Assembly: GCA_947460245.1 (NCBI GenBank)
Contig: CANHGL010000015.1
Location: 1 to 44,790 of the forward strand
Origin: Sphingobacteriales bacterium
GTDB lineage: Bacteria; Bacteroidota; Bacteroidia; Chitinophagales; JADIYW01
Direction of reading: 5' to 3'
DNA length: 44,790 nucleotides
The position numbers were made by a program, and so were the translations under genes. Below the pieces are notes generated by a model. It saw only the letters and a list, made by a program, of their open reading frames with translations, ran no database searches and was not told the DNA's origin. How positions within the stretch are numbered: the stretch's first letter is position 1; each line of letters begins with the position of its first letter. This document shows, piece after piece, positions 26,397 to 34,273 of the stretch.

Positions 26397-27359
26397 ATGT
26401 CTCAAAACTCAAACAGCGGCTCTGGCAACAGTAAAATACATGCAATGTATATTGTCTTAATCGCTCTACTGATTGGAGGATTGGTGTATACCAATATCGT
26501 TCTAAAAAAATCAAAAGAAACTATTGTAGTCACTACTAAACAACGCGATGATATAGAACTCCTTAAAGAAGAGCTCGATAATAAATACGCAGAATCTTTA
26601 CAAGAGATTGAAAGTTACCGAGCTGAAAATGCAGGCCTAGACAGTTTATTGTCTGTAAAAGAAAAAGAACTAACAGATAAAAAAGTAAAAATTGATGAAT
26701 TACTCCGACAGATTTCATCCTTAAAAGCAGGTGACGCTGCCAAAGCTATGTTATTATCCAATGCTCAGACTATGATCCGACAAATGGAGGAAGATAAAAT
26801 GCGTTTACAGACTTCTATAGATTCCTTAATAGTAGTTAATAAAAAACTTTATGAAGAAAAAGATAGTGTTACTGGTCAGCTAACATCAACCCTTCAAAAG
26901 AAACAACAGGTTGATAGAGAAAATCAAAAGATGAAAGAAAGAATAGATAAGGCATCGATTCTTAGCACGGCCAATATTCAATGTTCACCGATACGTATCA
27001 CCAGAAAAGGAAATGAAGATGAAGTAAAGAAAGCTAAAGATGCTGAGAAACTTCGTGTGTGCTTTGATGTATTACAAAATAAAATTGCTCCTGCCGGACA
27101 GACAGAAATTGCTGTTCGCATAATATCTCCGGATGGCTCTACCATACAATTACAGAATTTAGGTAGCAGCACCTTTAAGGAAGCAACTACAGGTAATGAA
27201 ACTCCTTATACATACATGATATCACCAGATTATCAGAATGATGCTAAGACCGTTTGCTCTTATTGGGCGCAGACTTTTAAATTCAGTGCCGGAAAATATT
27301 CTGTAGAAATTTATCAGAAAGGATTCCTTATTGGTCAATCTTCATTTACCATGAAATAA
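26397..27359 (+). CDS. Membrane-anchored coiled-coil protein of unknown function
   Basis: I recognise no family. The 320-residue protein has a short serine/asparagine-rich N terminus, a single hydrophobic segment (about residues 15-35, MYIVLIALLIGGLVY), and a long heptad-like coiled coil (about 40-195) rich in Glu, Lys and Leu. A compact beta-rich domain follows (about 200-320), including INITA-like strands such as AEIAVRIISPDGST and two cysteines in IQCSPIRI and LRVCFDVL. The anchored-rod shape with a periplasmic head suggests a structural or scaffolding role in the envelope, by analogy only. It is followed by a strong intrinsic terminator and stands as a single transcription unit. Confidence 0.75.
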   Translation: MSQNSNSGSGNSKIHAMYIVLIALLIGGLVYTNIVLKKSKETIVVTTKQRDDIELLKEELDNKYAESLQEIESYRAENAGLDSLLSVKEKELTDKKVKIDELLRQISSLKAGDAAKAMLLSNAQTMIRQMEEDKMRLQTSIDSLIVVNKKLYEEKDSVTGQLTSTLQKKQQVDRENQKMKERIDKASILSTANIQCSPIRITRKGNEDEVKKAKDAEKLRVCFDVLQNKIAPAGQTEIAVRIISPDGSTIQLQNLGSSTFKEATTGNETPYTYMISPDYQNDAKTVCSYWAQTFKFSAGKYSVEIYQKGFLIGQSSFTMK

Positions 27360-27377
27360 ATACTTAAATAATAATAT

Positions 27378-27410
27378 AAAAGGGCAGCTGCAGAGTTGCC
27401 CTTTTTCTTT
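27378..27410 (+). terminator. Rho-independent terminator after the coiled-coil gene
   Basis: Perfect 9-base arms AAAAGGGCA (27378-27386) and TGCCCTTTT (27397-27405) enclose a 10-base loop and run into a T-rich tail to 27410. It lies 19 bases after the stop codon of the upstream gene and should end that transcript before the DMT transporter gene. Confidence 0.85.
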
Positions 27411-27442
27411 AGATGTTATATTTCATGACTTAAAAAATTAGC

Positions 27443-28351
27443 TTGAATACAAAATTCCTAAAAGGTGTAATACTCGTTTTCATTGGAGCCGTTTGTTTCT
27501 CAACAAAAGGTATTTTTGCTAAACTGGCATTTCGTTACAATATAAATGGTATTCAATTATTGATGCTTAGAATGTTATTTTCGCTGCCATTTTATATAAC
27601 TATCTTGTCTTATACTTATAAAAAAACAATTACACCACGAATCAACAAAAATGACTGGATTACTATTTTTACTATGGGAATTGTTGGCTACTATCTTGCA
27701 GCACTATTTGACTTCCTTGGATTACAATATGTAAGTGCCTCTCTGGAAAGAAATATAATTTTCACCTATCCAACCTTTGTATTATTATTTGGCTTTTTAT
27801 TTTATAAAAGATCCGTTCAACATCTTCAACTTATTGCGGTGATACTTTGCTATGTAGGAATTATTATAGCTTTTTATTCCGATCAGAAAATGTATATGAA
27901 TGCAAATCTCACTAAAGGTACTATATATGTATTATTGAGTGCATTAACCTATGCATTATATCTGGTAAGCAGCGACAAACTAATAAAAAATATCGGACCA
28001 ATACAATTCACCTGTATTTCCATGATAATATCTGGCGTTGCGGTGCTGATTCATTATTTAATAATTTATGGCTTTCAGTTATTATCATTTCCTAAAGAAG
28101 TCTATTTCTTAGGATTTGGCTTAGCCATTATAGGTACCGTTCTTCCTACATTTTTAATGACGAAGGGTATTGAGATAATTGGATCTTCAAATATGTCCAT
28201 TATTGCAAGTACCGGACCGATAGCTACAATTTTTCTATCTTATATTTTTCTTCAGGAAGAGTTAACACTACTTCATGGCTTTGGAACTTTACTGGTTTTA
28301 ATTGGCGTGCTTGTTTTAAGCATTAAAGGTGGAACAACAGAACTCACTTAA
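27443..28351 (+). CDS. EamA/DMT-superfamily transporter, TTG start
   Basis: A 302-residue inner-membrane protein with about ten transmembrane helices in two EamA repeats (about 8-138 and 155-295). Marks are FSTKGIFAKLAFRY in helix 1 with the conserved N-terminal proton-coupled DMT pattern, and the second-repeat end ATIFLSYIFLQEELTLLHGFGTLLVLIGV. The cargo is unknown; amino acids, nucleotides and drugs are all transported in this family. The start is TTG at 27443, since the only upstream ATG (27424) opens a two-codon frame ending in TAA and no in-frame ATG precedes helix 1. It heads a plus-strand run of six genes and is 33 bases downstream of a terminator. Confidence 0.85.
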   Translation: MNTKFLKGVILVFIGAVCFSTKGIFAKLAFRYNINGIQLLMLRMLFSLPFYITILSYTYKKTITPRINKNDWITIFTMGIVGYYLAALFDFLGLQYVSASLERNIIFTYPTFVLLFGFLFYKRSVQHLQLIAVILCYVGIIIAFYSDQKMYMNANLTKGTIYVLLSALTYALYLVSSDKLIKNIGPIQFTCISMIISGVAVLIHYLIIYGFQLLSFPKEVYFLGFGLAIIGTVLPTFLMTKGIEIIGSSNMSIIASTGPIATIFLSYIFLQEELTLLHGFGTLLVLIGVLVLSIKGGTTELT

Positions 28352-28396
28352 ATGCGATTTTTTATCTACTTTTACAACTTTAAAACAAGCTGAAAT

Positions 28397-29188
28397 ATGA
28401 TGTTTCAAAAAGATTTATTTAAAGACAAAATTATATTGGTAACCGGAGGTGGAAGTGGAATAGGATATACTATTGCGAAACACTATCTTGAGCTAGGCGC
28501 TATTGTTTATATTGCTTCCAGAAATAGTGAAAAAATTGAACACGCAGTAAAAGAATTAAGCGAATTTGGAAAGGTTATAGGAAGTGTTACTGATATCAGA
28601 GAACCAGAACAAATTCAGTCATTAGCAAATAAAATTAAAACAGAATTTGGAAGACTTGACATATTGATAAATAATGCAGGTGGACAATTTCCATCAGCCG
28701 CTGAAAATATCAGTTTCAATGGCTTTCGTGCGGTAGTTACCAATAATCTTATCGGTACATTTTATGTGACTCAAATTATGGGCAACACCTTTTTTATACC
28801 CCAGAAGGATGGAAATATCATAAATATTATTGCAAATATCTTTAGAGGTTTTCCTGGTATGGCACATACCGGAGCTGCACGTGCCGGTGTAGATAACCTA
28901 ACTAAAACTCTCGCAATTGAATGGGTTAGATATAATATTCGGGTAAATGCCATTGCCCCCGGAATTATATTGTCTTCCGGATTAGATACCTACCCACCTG
29001 CCATTCTTAAAGATATAACAGAAGGTATCCCCAATAAAAGAATGGGAACCATGGACGAAGTAGCATGGCCAGTATTATTTCTTTCCTCACCTATGGCCTC
29101 TTACATTAACGGCGAAACACTCTATGTAGATGGCGGAAATCGTCTTTGGGGTGATCAATGGAAGATGTGGAGTGAATCATTAACCTGA
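28397..29188 (+). CDS. SDR oxidoreductase resembling peroxisomal trans-2-enoyl-CoA reductase
   Basis: A 263-residue short-chain dehydrogenase with the Rossmann motif TGGGSGIG near residues 16-23, the NNAGG loop, and the C-terminal INGETLYVDGG. Where classical members have YxxxK, this one reads HTGAARAGVDNLTKTLA, with His in place of Tyr at the usual place. The same HxGAARAGV pattern occurs in the PECR group of enoyl-CoA reductases, so a CoA-thioester or related acyl substrate is more likely than a sugar or steroid. NADPH preference is not decided. It sits between the DMT transporter and a MATE pump in a same-strand run; the 45-base gap upstream leaves room for its own promoter. Start ATG may be 28397 or 28400. 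Confidence 0.87.
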   Translation: MMFQKDLFKDKIILVTGGGSGIGYTIAKHYLELGAIVYIASRNSEKIEHAVKELSEFGKVIGSVTDIREPEQIQSLANKIKTEFGRLDILINNAGGQFPSAAENISFNGFRAVVTNNLIGTFYVTQIMGNTFFIPQKDGNIINIIANIFRGFPGMAHTGAARAGVDNLTKTLAIEWVRYNIRVNAIAPGIILSSGLDTYPPAILKDITEGIPNKRMGTMDEVAWPVLFLSSPMASYINGETLYVDGGNRLWGDQWKMWSESLT

Positions 29189-29209
29189 TACAGACTTATA
29201 TAATTATTT

Positions 29210-30556
29210 ATGCAGATTGAAGGTACATATAAAGAAATCTGGAAGATTGCCTTGCCTATAATTTTAGGAAGTTTGGCTAACAGCATCAACCAGTTGATTG
29301 ACACTGCCTATTTAGGCCATTACTCAAAAGTTGCATTAGATGCAGTAACCTTATCTGGCATTTTTTACTTTAACGCCACTTTTGTTGCTGGAGGATTTGC
29401 AAGAGGCTGTCAAATTATAATAGCTCGCTACAACGGCGAAATGAATTATAAAAAAATCGGTAAAGCATATGATCATTTATTAGTGTTCTCCATACTGCTT
29501 TCTCTGCTTATAATGTTGTTCTTTAAATATGCAGGACCTGCAATTATAGAGCTATCTATTGACTCCATACAGATACAGAAAGAAGCGATGCTCTATATCG
29601 AGTATATGAATTATGGGGTACCAGCAGTAGTTTTTGCATTATGCTTTAATGCGTTTTATTCCGGTATTGGAAAAACACGAATAATTACTATTGCAACTGT
29701 ATCCATGACGGTAGCAAATTGCATACTTGGATATCTACTTATTTACGGTAAATTAGGTCTTCCTGAATTAGGTATAAAAGGTGCTGCTATTGCTACTACT
29801 ATTTCTAATTATATCCTAATGGCAATCTATATTGTCTATTTCATCAGACAGCAGCATGCAAAATGGTATAGCGCATTACAGTTTAATGCAATCCGAATCA
29901 AACAATTTAAGAAAATAATTGACCTCTCCACCCCCATCGTTATTCAAAATCTAATTGGATTTTCCTCGTGGCAGTATTTTTTTCTATGCGTAGAAAAAAT
30001 AGGAGAACATGAGTTAGCAGTTTCAGGAATACTAAAAAGTATTTATATTTTCCTGGGTATCCCGGTATGGAGTCTTGCAACCGCCAACAATACCATCATC
30101 AGCAATATCATAGGACAAAAAAAATTAGAAAATGTTGTACCTGCCTTAATCAAAGTTTTAGTATTAACTGTTGGTATTTCTATAGGACTCACTTTAATGG
30201 TATTGGTATTTTCAGATCCAGTATTATCGCTTTTCACTAATGATGCAGTAATTTTAAAAGATGCTATAGCACCCTTCTATACACTGCTATTTGCTATGAT
30301 TTTTTTCTCCTCAGCAATGATTATGAATCAAGGTATCACCGGAACCGGTGCAACAAGTATACCTGCCATCGTTGAGCTTATATGTGCATTTATCTATATT
30401 GCTTATTGTTATTATTTTATTCAACTGCATCACAGTAAATTATATATTGCATGGGGGTGCGAAGCTGTATATTGGTTTTGTCTTGCATTTTTTAATGTAA
30501 TATACTGGGGTTCAGGGACGTGGAGAAAATACATACAAAAAGTAGATGCCGAATAA
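29210..30556 (+). CDS. MATE-family efflux transporter
   Basis: A 448-residue inner-membrane antiporter with 12 transmembrane helices in two six-helix halves. The start IWKIALPIILGSLANSINQLID is the classic MATE opening, and the GIFYFNATF and AIATTISNYILM segments fit the pattern. MATE proteins export cationic drugs or metabolites in exchange for sodium or protons; the coupling ion and substrate cannot be read here. The start ATG at 29210 lies 21 bases after the SDR gene. It probably belongs to the same transcript. Nothing suggests transfer: base composition matches its neighbours. Confidence 0.92.
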   Translation: MQIEGTYKEIWKIALPIILGSLANSINQLIDTAYLGHYSKVALDAVTLSGIFYFNATFVAGGFARGCQIIIARYNGEMNYKKIGKAYDHLLVFSILLSLLIMLFFKYAGPAIIELSIDSIQIQKEAMLYIEYMNYGVPAVVFALCFNAFYSGIGKTRIITIATVSMTVANCILGYLLIYGKLGLPELGIKGAAIATTISNYILMAIYIVYFIRQQHAKWYSALQFNAIRIKQFKKIIDLSTPIVIQNLIGFSSWQYFFLCVEKIGEHELAVSGILKSIYIFLGIPVWSLATANNTIISNIIGQKKLENVVPALIKVLVLTVGISIGLTLMVLVFSDPVLSLFTNDAVILKDAIAPFYTLLFAMIFFSSAMIMNQGITGTGATSIPAIVELICAFIYIAYCYYFIQLHHSKLYIAWGCEAVYWFCLAFFNVIYWGSGTWRKYIQKVDAE

Positions 30557-30601
30557 AATCAATTTTAATTTGTAATTTACATTTACAATCCTTAATGAAA
30601 T

Positions 30602-31348
30602 ATGCCGGAGCAAAATAAACAATGGTTTGAAATATGGTTTGATTCACCATTATATCATATTCTATATAAAAACAGAAACCAGCATGAAGCCCAGCATTTC
30701 ATCGACAAACTTCTGAAAGAGATTCCCGTTGAATATGGAAAAATACTCGACCTTGCATGTGGAAAGGGCAGACATGCCTATTACCTTGCAGAAAAAGGAT
30801 ATGAAACGATAGGTTTAGATTTATCGGAATCCAGTATAGCATTTGCAAAGTCCATGTATCAGTTACCTAATCTTGAATTTTATGTTCACGATATGCGATT
30901 GCCCTATCGTATTAATTACTTCGACTATATTTTTAATTTCTTTACCAGCCTTGGCTATTTTAATGATTTAAAAGAAAATGAAAAAGTATTAGAAAGTATG
31001 CATCTTGGCCTAAAAGACAACGGATATATTCTAATTGACTTCATGAATACAGAGAAAATACTGCAAAATCTTGTTCACAGAGAAAGCAAAGAAATAGACG
31101 GTTATCAATTCTATATTCGAAGAGAAAATAGCAATGGTAAAATTATTAAGCATATTTCTATAGAAAAAGATGAAAAACTATGGATGTTTCGGGAAGAAGT
31201 TCAGACCCTGATGCAGCATCATTTTCATACATTAATAAACAATACAGGATTTACTTTGGTTAAAGAATATGGAGATTATGAACTAAATCCATTTAATCCA
31301 AAAACATCAGATAGGTATATATTATTAGCTAAGAAAACAGCAATATGA
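30602..31348 (+). CDS. Class I SAM-dependent methyltransferase
   Basis: A 248-residue methyltransferase with motif I ILDLACGKGRHAYYLAEKG (about 48-66), the acidic end of strand 2 in TIGLDLSESS, and motif post I DMRLPY. The C-terminal half carries a beta sheet with VHRESKEIDGYQFYIRR. The family of small methyltransferases with LACGKGRH is broad, and the acceptor substrate is unknown. It overlaps the start of the following SDR gene by four bases (ATGA at 31345-31348), which signals translational coupling. Both may act on the same small molecule, but this is inference from arrangement only. Confidence 0.88.
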   Translation: MPEQNKQWFEIWFDSPLYHILYKNRNQHEAQHFIDKLLKEIPVEYGKILDLACGKGRHAYYLAEKGYETIGLDLSESSIAFAKSMYQLPNLEFYVHDMRLPYRINYFDYIFNFFTSLGYFNDLKENEKVLESMHLGLKDNGYILIDFMNTEKILQNLVHRESKEIDGYQFYIRRENSNGKIIKHISIEKDEKLWMFREEVQTLMQHHFHTLINNTGFTLVKEYGDYELNPFNPKTSDRYILLAKKTAI

Positions 31349-31992
31349 ATAAAGTAATAGTAATCATTGGTGCAGGCCCTGGGATTGGAAGTGCTGTTGC
31401 GGAAAAATTCGGTTTAAATGGGTTTACAGTAATTCTTATTTCAAGAAGGAAAGATATACTGGAAACACTTACTAAAACGCTTATAGAAAAAGGAGTAGAT
31501 GCACATTATTTCGTTGGAGATGCGGGAGATGCAGGCTCAATTAAGGATGCCTTTGACCAAATTTGGGAAAAGTGGAACCATATTGATGTATTACACTATA
31601 ATGCAGCAAAACTAAAAATGGTAAATATTGCCAATGAAACAGCTGATGGACTTACCAGAGATTTTAAAGTTAATGTTGCAGGCATAATGACTGCAGTTGG
31701 ATTAGTAGCACCAGATATGGAGAAAAAGAAGGAAGGCACCATATTAATAACGGGAGGTGGATTTGCCCTTCAACCCAATCCAGATTATGGATCACTGTCT
31801 ATAGGCAAAGCCGGCTCAAGAAGCTTAGCAGCTTCATTGCACGATGCACTAAAAACTAAAAACATATTCGTAGGTACCGTTACTGTATGTGGCCTTGTTA
31901 AACCGGATGCACCAAAGCATAACCCACAGAATATAGCCGGACAGTTTTGGAGCTTATACGAAAACAGAAATACATTTGAAATACAGTACTAA
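31345..31992 (+). CDS. Short-chain dehydrogenase/reductase, non-classical
   Basis: A short SDR of 215 residues. The coenzyme motif GAGPGIG lies at 9-15, with an IISRRK-like strand end suggesting NADP. The active-site region reads TGGGFALQPNPDYGSLSIGKAGSRS, where the lysine is kept but the tyrosine four residues before it is Leu. A related SDR subgroup has the same SL..GKA pattern, so this is a family trait and not a mutation. The first gene of the overlap pair is the methyltransferase gene (ATGA overlap). The next gene begins about 10 bases downstream. It is shorter than usual at the C terminus, which may remove the substrate-loop region. Confidence 0.82.
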   Translation: MNKVIVIIGAGPGIGSAVAEKFGLNGFTVILISRRKDILETLTKTLIEKGVDAHYFVGDAGDAGSIKDAFDQIWEKWNHIDVLHYNAAKLKMVNIANETADGLTRDFKVNVAGIMTAVGLVAPDMEKKKEGTILITGGGFALQPNPDYGSLSIGKAGSRSLAASLHDALKTKNIFVGTVTVCGLVKPDAPKHNPQNIAGQFWSLYENRNTFEIQY

Positions 31993-32001
31993 TTGACAAA
32001 G

Positions 32002-32979
32002 ATGAATAGACTATTTTTTTTACTATTGGGATTACCCCTTTTATGTGTTGCTCAAAATTTAGGTAATTTCAAGCCTGAGCTACAGCCAAGTGCACCTGAC
32101 TATTCCGTGGAAAAGAATTGGAGCGCACTACCCTTTAGAAAAGATGCTGGAGATTTTACGTTAAAAAAAGAAACATGGATTAGTGATTCATTGAAAGCAG
32201 TAGATGTATTTTATATCTATCCAACACTCTATAGAAAGGGAAATACATGGTGTGCTGATCTTAATAATGAAAAATTAAATAAACAGATTGATAAGTTTCC
32301 TGTACGATTTCATACCTCTATATTCAATAGTATTGCAAGAGTATACGCACCAAGATACAGACAAGCTATTATTGAATCCTTCTATGATACTACCGGAAAT
32401 GGAAATAAAGCGCTCGATTTTGCGTATCAGGATGTAAAAGCCTCATTTGAGTATTATATGAAATACTATAATCATGGCCGTCCCATTATTATAGTTTCAC
32501 ACAGCCAGGGAACAGCACATGCAAGACGATTACTTAAAGAGTATTTTGATACCCCTGACATGAAGAAACAATTAGTCTGTGCCTATATTGTAGGGTATGG
32601 AATCTATCCGGAAAACTATACTGTATTAGAGCCTTGTTTAAATCCAACGCAAACCAACTGCTATGTAAGCTGGGCATCTTTTAAAGACTTACATATTCCA
32701 TCCAAAAACAATTTACTGTATGGTAAATTCTGCGTTAACCCAATAACATGGACAACAGATACCTCTAAGGCTTTTAGTAAATGCGGTATTTTTTTAAATC
32801 TGAACCATAAACCCTATGCTACCAATGCTAAAATTAAGGATCAATATTTATGGGTAAATACTAAATTGCCTATAGTAAAAAGAATGAAGGTACTCCATGT
32901 GGTAGATTTCAATCTTTTCTGGTATGAAATCCGAAAAAATGCCTCAGATAGATTAAAAAACTATCTCAATAATCTGTAG
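32002..32979 (+). CDS. DUF3089-type secreted alpha/beta hydrolase
   Basis: A protein of 325 residues from the ATG at 32002. A TTG at 31993 directly after the upstream stop would add MTK, which is less likely because the ATG gives the better signal peptide (about 1-18, ending CVA). The mature part carries the DUF3089 opening VDVFYIYPTLY and a nucleophile elbow HSQGT (IIIVSHSQGTAHARRL), so a serine hydrolase acting on esters is likely. Catalytic acid and histidine are not firmly placed. Several cysteines (for example CWAD-like WCADL, ETNCY and FCVN) could form disulfides in the periplasm. It ends the six-gene plus-strand run; an AT-rich 160-base region follows. Confidence 0.82.
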   Translation: MNRLFFLLLGLPLLCVAQNLGNFKPELQPSAPDYSVEKNWSALPFRKDAGDFTLKKETWISDSLKAVDVFYIYPTLYRKGNTWCADLNNEKLNKQIDKFPVRFHTSIFNSIARVYAPRYRQAIIESFYDTTGNGNKALDFAYQDVKASFEYYMKYYNHGRPIIIVSHSQGTAHARRLLKEYFDTPDMKKQLVCAYIVGYGIYPENYTVLEPCLNPTQTNCYVSWASFKDLHIPSKNNLLYGKFCVNPITWTTDTSKAFSKCGIFLNLNHKPYATNAKIKDQYLWVNTKLPIVKRMKVLHVVDFNLFWYEIRKNASDRLKNYLNNL

Positions 32980-33011
32980 TTTTTTATTACAAATTAATAT
33001 CTTTTTAATTT

Positions 33012-33036
33012 ATATGTTAATTCATTATTAACATAT
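33012..33036. repeat. Inverted repeat upstream of the HMA-like/AraC regulator
   Basis: Perfect 10-base arms ATATGTTAAT (33012-33021) and ATTAACATAT (33027-33036) flank a 5-base spacer TCATT. It lies about 104 bases before the regulator start, in an AT-rich region without a gene, so it may be an operator or a transcript-end hairpin for the upstream gene. The half-site ATATGTTA recurs in another inverted repeat at 34199-34229. Confidence 0.6.
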
Positions 33037-33057
33037 TTGTTAAAACAGTATTATATT

Positions 33058-33083
33058 TATATGCATATATGATAATTATCATA
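33058..33083. promoter_or_regulatory. Two abutting perfect palindromes before the AraC regulator
   Basis: TATATGCATATA (33058-33069) is a perfect 12-base palindrome, and TATGATAATTATCATA (33068-33083) is a perfect 16-base palindrome that begins within its last two bases. The second resembles a contracted metal- or peroxide-regulator box (GATAAT/ATTATC). They lie 57-82 bases upstream of the regulator start and are plausible operator sites. Confidence 0.45.
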
Positions 33084-33139
33084 ATTTTAAATTTATAAAT
33101 ATTTAATAGAGTACATTACAAACAGCTTATAGGTAGAAT

Positions 33140-33703
33140 ATGAATATATATATAAAGCACGACCATCGCAGGTTATTTGAAATCGTATTAAAAGAGCAAT
33201 TTGAGTTGCTGAATGTAGACTATAAACTAAGTGGTATGGGCGAAATAAATATCGCAGATAAAACCACTAAAGAACAGTTCAAATCATTAACAAGTGCATT
33301 AAGCAGATATGGTATAGAAATTGTAGATAGTCAGAAAAGTACCCTTGTGCAGAAAATAAAAGATGCAATTATAGAAATGGTTTGGGACGATGGAAAGCTT
33401 CCTGCCTCAAAAATATCCTATTACCTGTCTAAAAAATTAAACCATAGTTATGGTTATTTATCTAATTTATTTTCAGAAATAACATATACCTCTATTGAAA
33501 ATTATATCATTCTACAAAAAATAGAAAGAACTAAAAAAATGATTCTTGAGGATGAAATGACACTCACAGAAATATCATATCACCTCAATTACAGTAGTGT
33601 AGCTCATCTGTCTAGTCAATTTAAAAAAACTACCGGAATTACACCAAGTACATTTATGAGAGTAGTAAATAAGCGTAAATTAAACTTAGCTAATACCATC
33701 TAA
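33140..33703 (+). CDS. AraC-family regulator with degenerate HMA-like N-terminal domain
   Basis: A 187-residue regulator. Residues about 1-65 have the babbab spacing of a ferredoxin-like HMA domain: IYIKHDHRR.FEIVLKEQFELLNVDY, then ALSRYGIEIVDSQKS. Related Bacteroidota proteins carry a cysteine pair (C..C) in the first loop; here that place reads HDHRRLF and the whole protein has no Cys, so metal binding through thiolates is lost. Residues about 95-180 form the AraC helix-turn-helix pair, with YGYLSNLFSEI and a second helix TLTEISYHLNYSSVAHLSSQFKKTTG. It is likely a transcription regulator of the nearby small stress-type genes. It is preceded by a dense palindrome cluster and followed by a CheY-like gene 11 bases on. 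Confidence 0.85.
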   Translation: MNIYIKHDHRRLFEIVLKEQFELLNVDYKLSGMGEINIADKTTKEQFKSLTSALSRYGIEIVDSQKSTLVQKIKDAIIEMVWDDGKLPASKISYYLSKKLNHSYGYLSNLFSEITYTSIENYIILQKIERTKKMILEDEMTLTEISYHLNYSSVAHLSSQFKKTTGITPSTFMRVVNKRKLNLANTI

Positions 33704-33714
33704 AAAAACAAAAA

Positions 33715-34164
33715 ATGGCTGCAGAGAAAATTATTAAAGTATTACTTGCAGATGATGATGCAGAGGATAGAATATTATTTAAAGAAGCTATTGAGAGTTT
33801 AAAAGTAAATACTTCACTTACACTGCTGAATGACGGGATACAACTAATGGAGTATTTATATAAAAATGGAGACAATTTACCCCATATAATATTTCTTGAT
33901 TTAAATATGCCTATGAAAAATGGCTTAGAATGTCTTCAGGAAATACGTAAAAATAATAAATTCAAAGATATAACAATCGCGATATACTCCACATCAGGCT
34001 CAGAAAAAGACATAGAAGATACCTTTGTTCAGGGAGCCAATGTATACATAAAAAAGCCTAATGACTTTAATAGCTTAAAAAGAGTATTATTAGAAGCTAT
34101 CACTAAAGACTGGCAATACCATACATCCGGACTTAATAAAGAGACCTTTTTCCTAAGCATATAA
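33715..34164 (+). CDS. Orphan CheY/Rcp1-like response regulator
   Basis: A single-domain receiver of 149 residues. Acidic pocket residues are Asp13-Asp15 in LLADDDAEDR, the phosphoacceptor is Asp62 in IIFLDLNMPMKNG, the conserved Thr/Ser region is IAIYSTSG, and the lysine is in VYIKKPN. There is no output domain, so it must act by protein-protein contact, as in Rcp1-type phytochrome-partner regulators. No histidine kinase is in the window. It starts 11 bases after the AraC gene stop and is likely co-transcribed. A strong inverted repeat follows 34 bases after its stop. Confidence 0.92.
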   Translation: MAAEKIIKVLLADDDAEDRILFKEAIESLKVNTSLTLLNDGIQLMEYLYKNGDNLPHIIFLDLNMPMKNGLECLQEIRKNNKFKDITIAIYSTSGSEKDIEDTFVQGANVYIKKPNDFNSLKRVLLEAITKDWQYHTSGLNKETFFLSI

Positions 34165-34198
34165 CGCGCTTTCTACTTTTTATCATCAATAGTGAAAA

Positions 34199-34229
34199 CC
34201 TTATAACATATTCAGGATATGTTATAAGG
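34199..34229. terminator. Long perfect hairpin after the response-regulator gene
   Basis: Perfect 13-base arms CCTTATAACATAT (34199-34211) and ATATGTTATAAGG (34217-34229) flank a 5-base loop TCAGG. There is no uridine-rich tail, so it is either a weak terminator, an RNA-stabilising hairpin or a protein-binding operator. It shares the ATATGTTA half-site and a 5-base TCA-start spacer with the repeat at 33012-33036. Confidence 0.5.
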
Positions 34230-34273
34230 CCTCAATACCATTTTAATATCACCTTCGTAAAAATAATGTAGGA

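Noticed and set aside
33068-33083. True Fur box
   Set aside because: The palindrome lacks the 19-base spacing of the GATAAT hexamers; only a loose resemblance remains.
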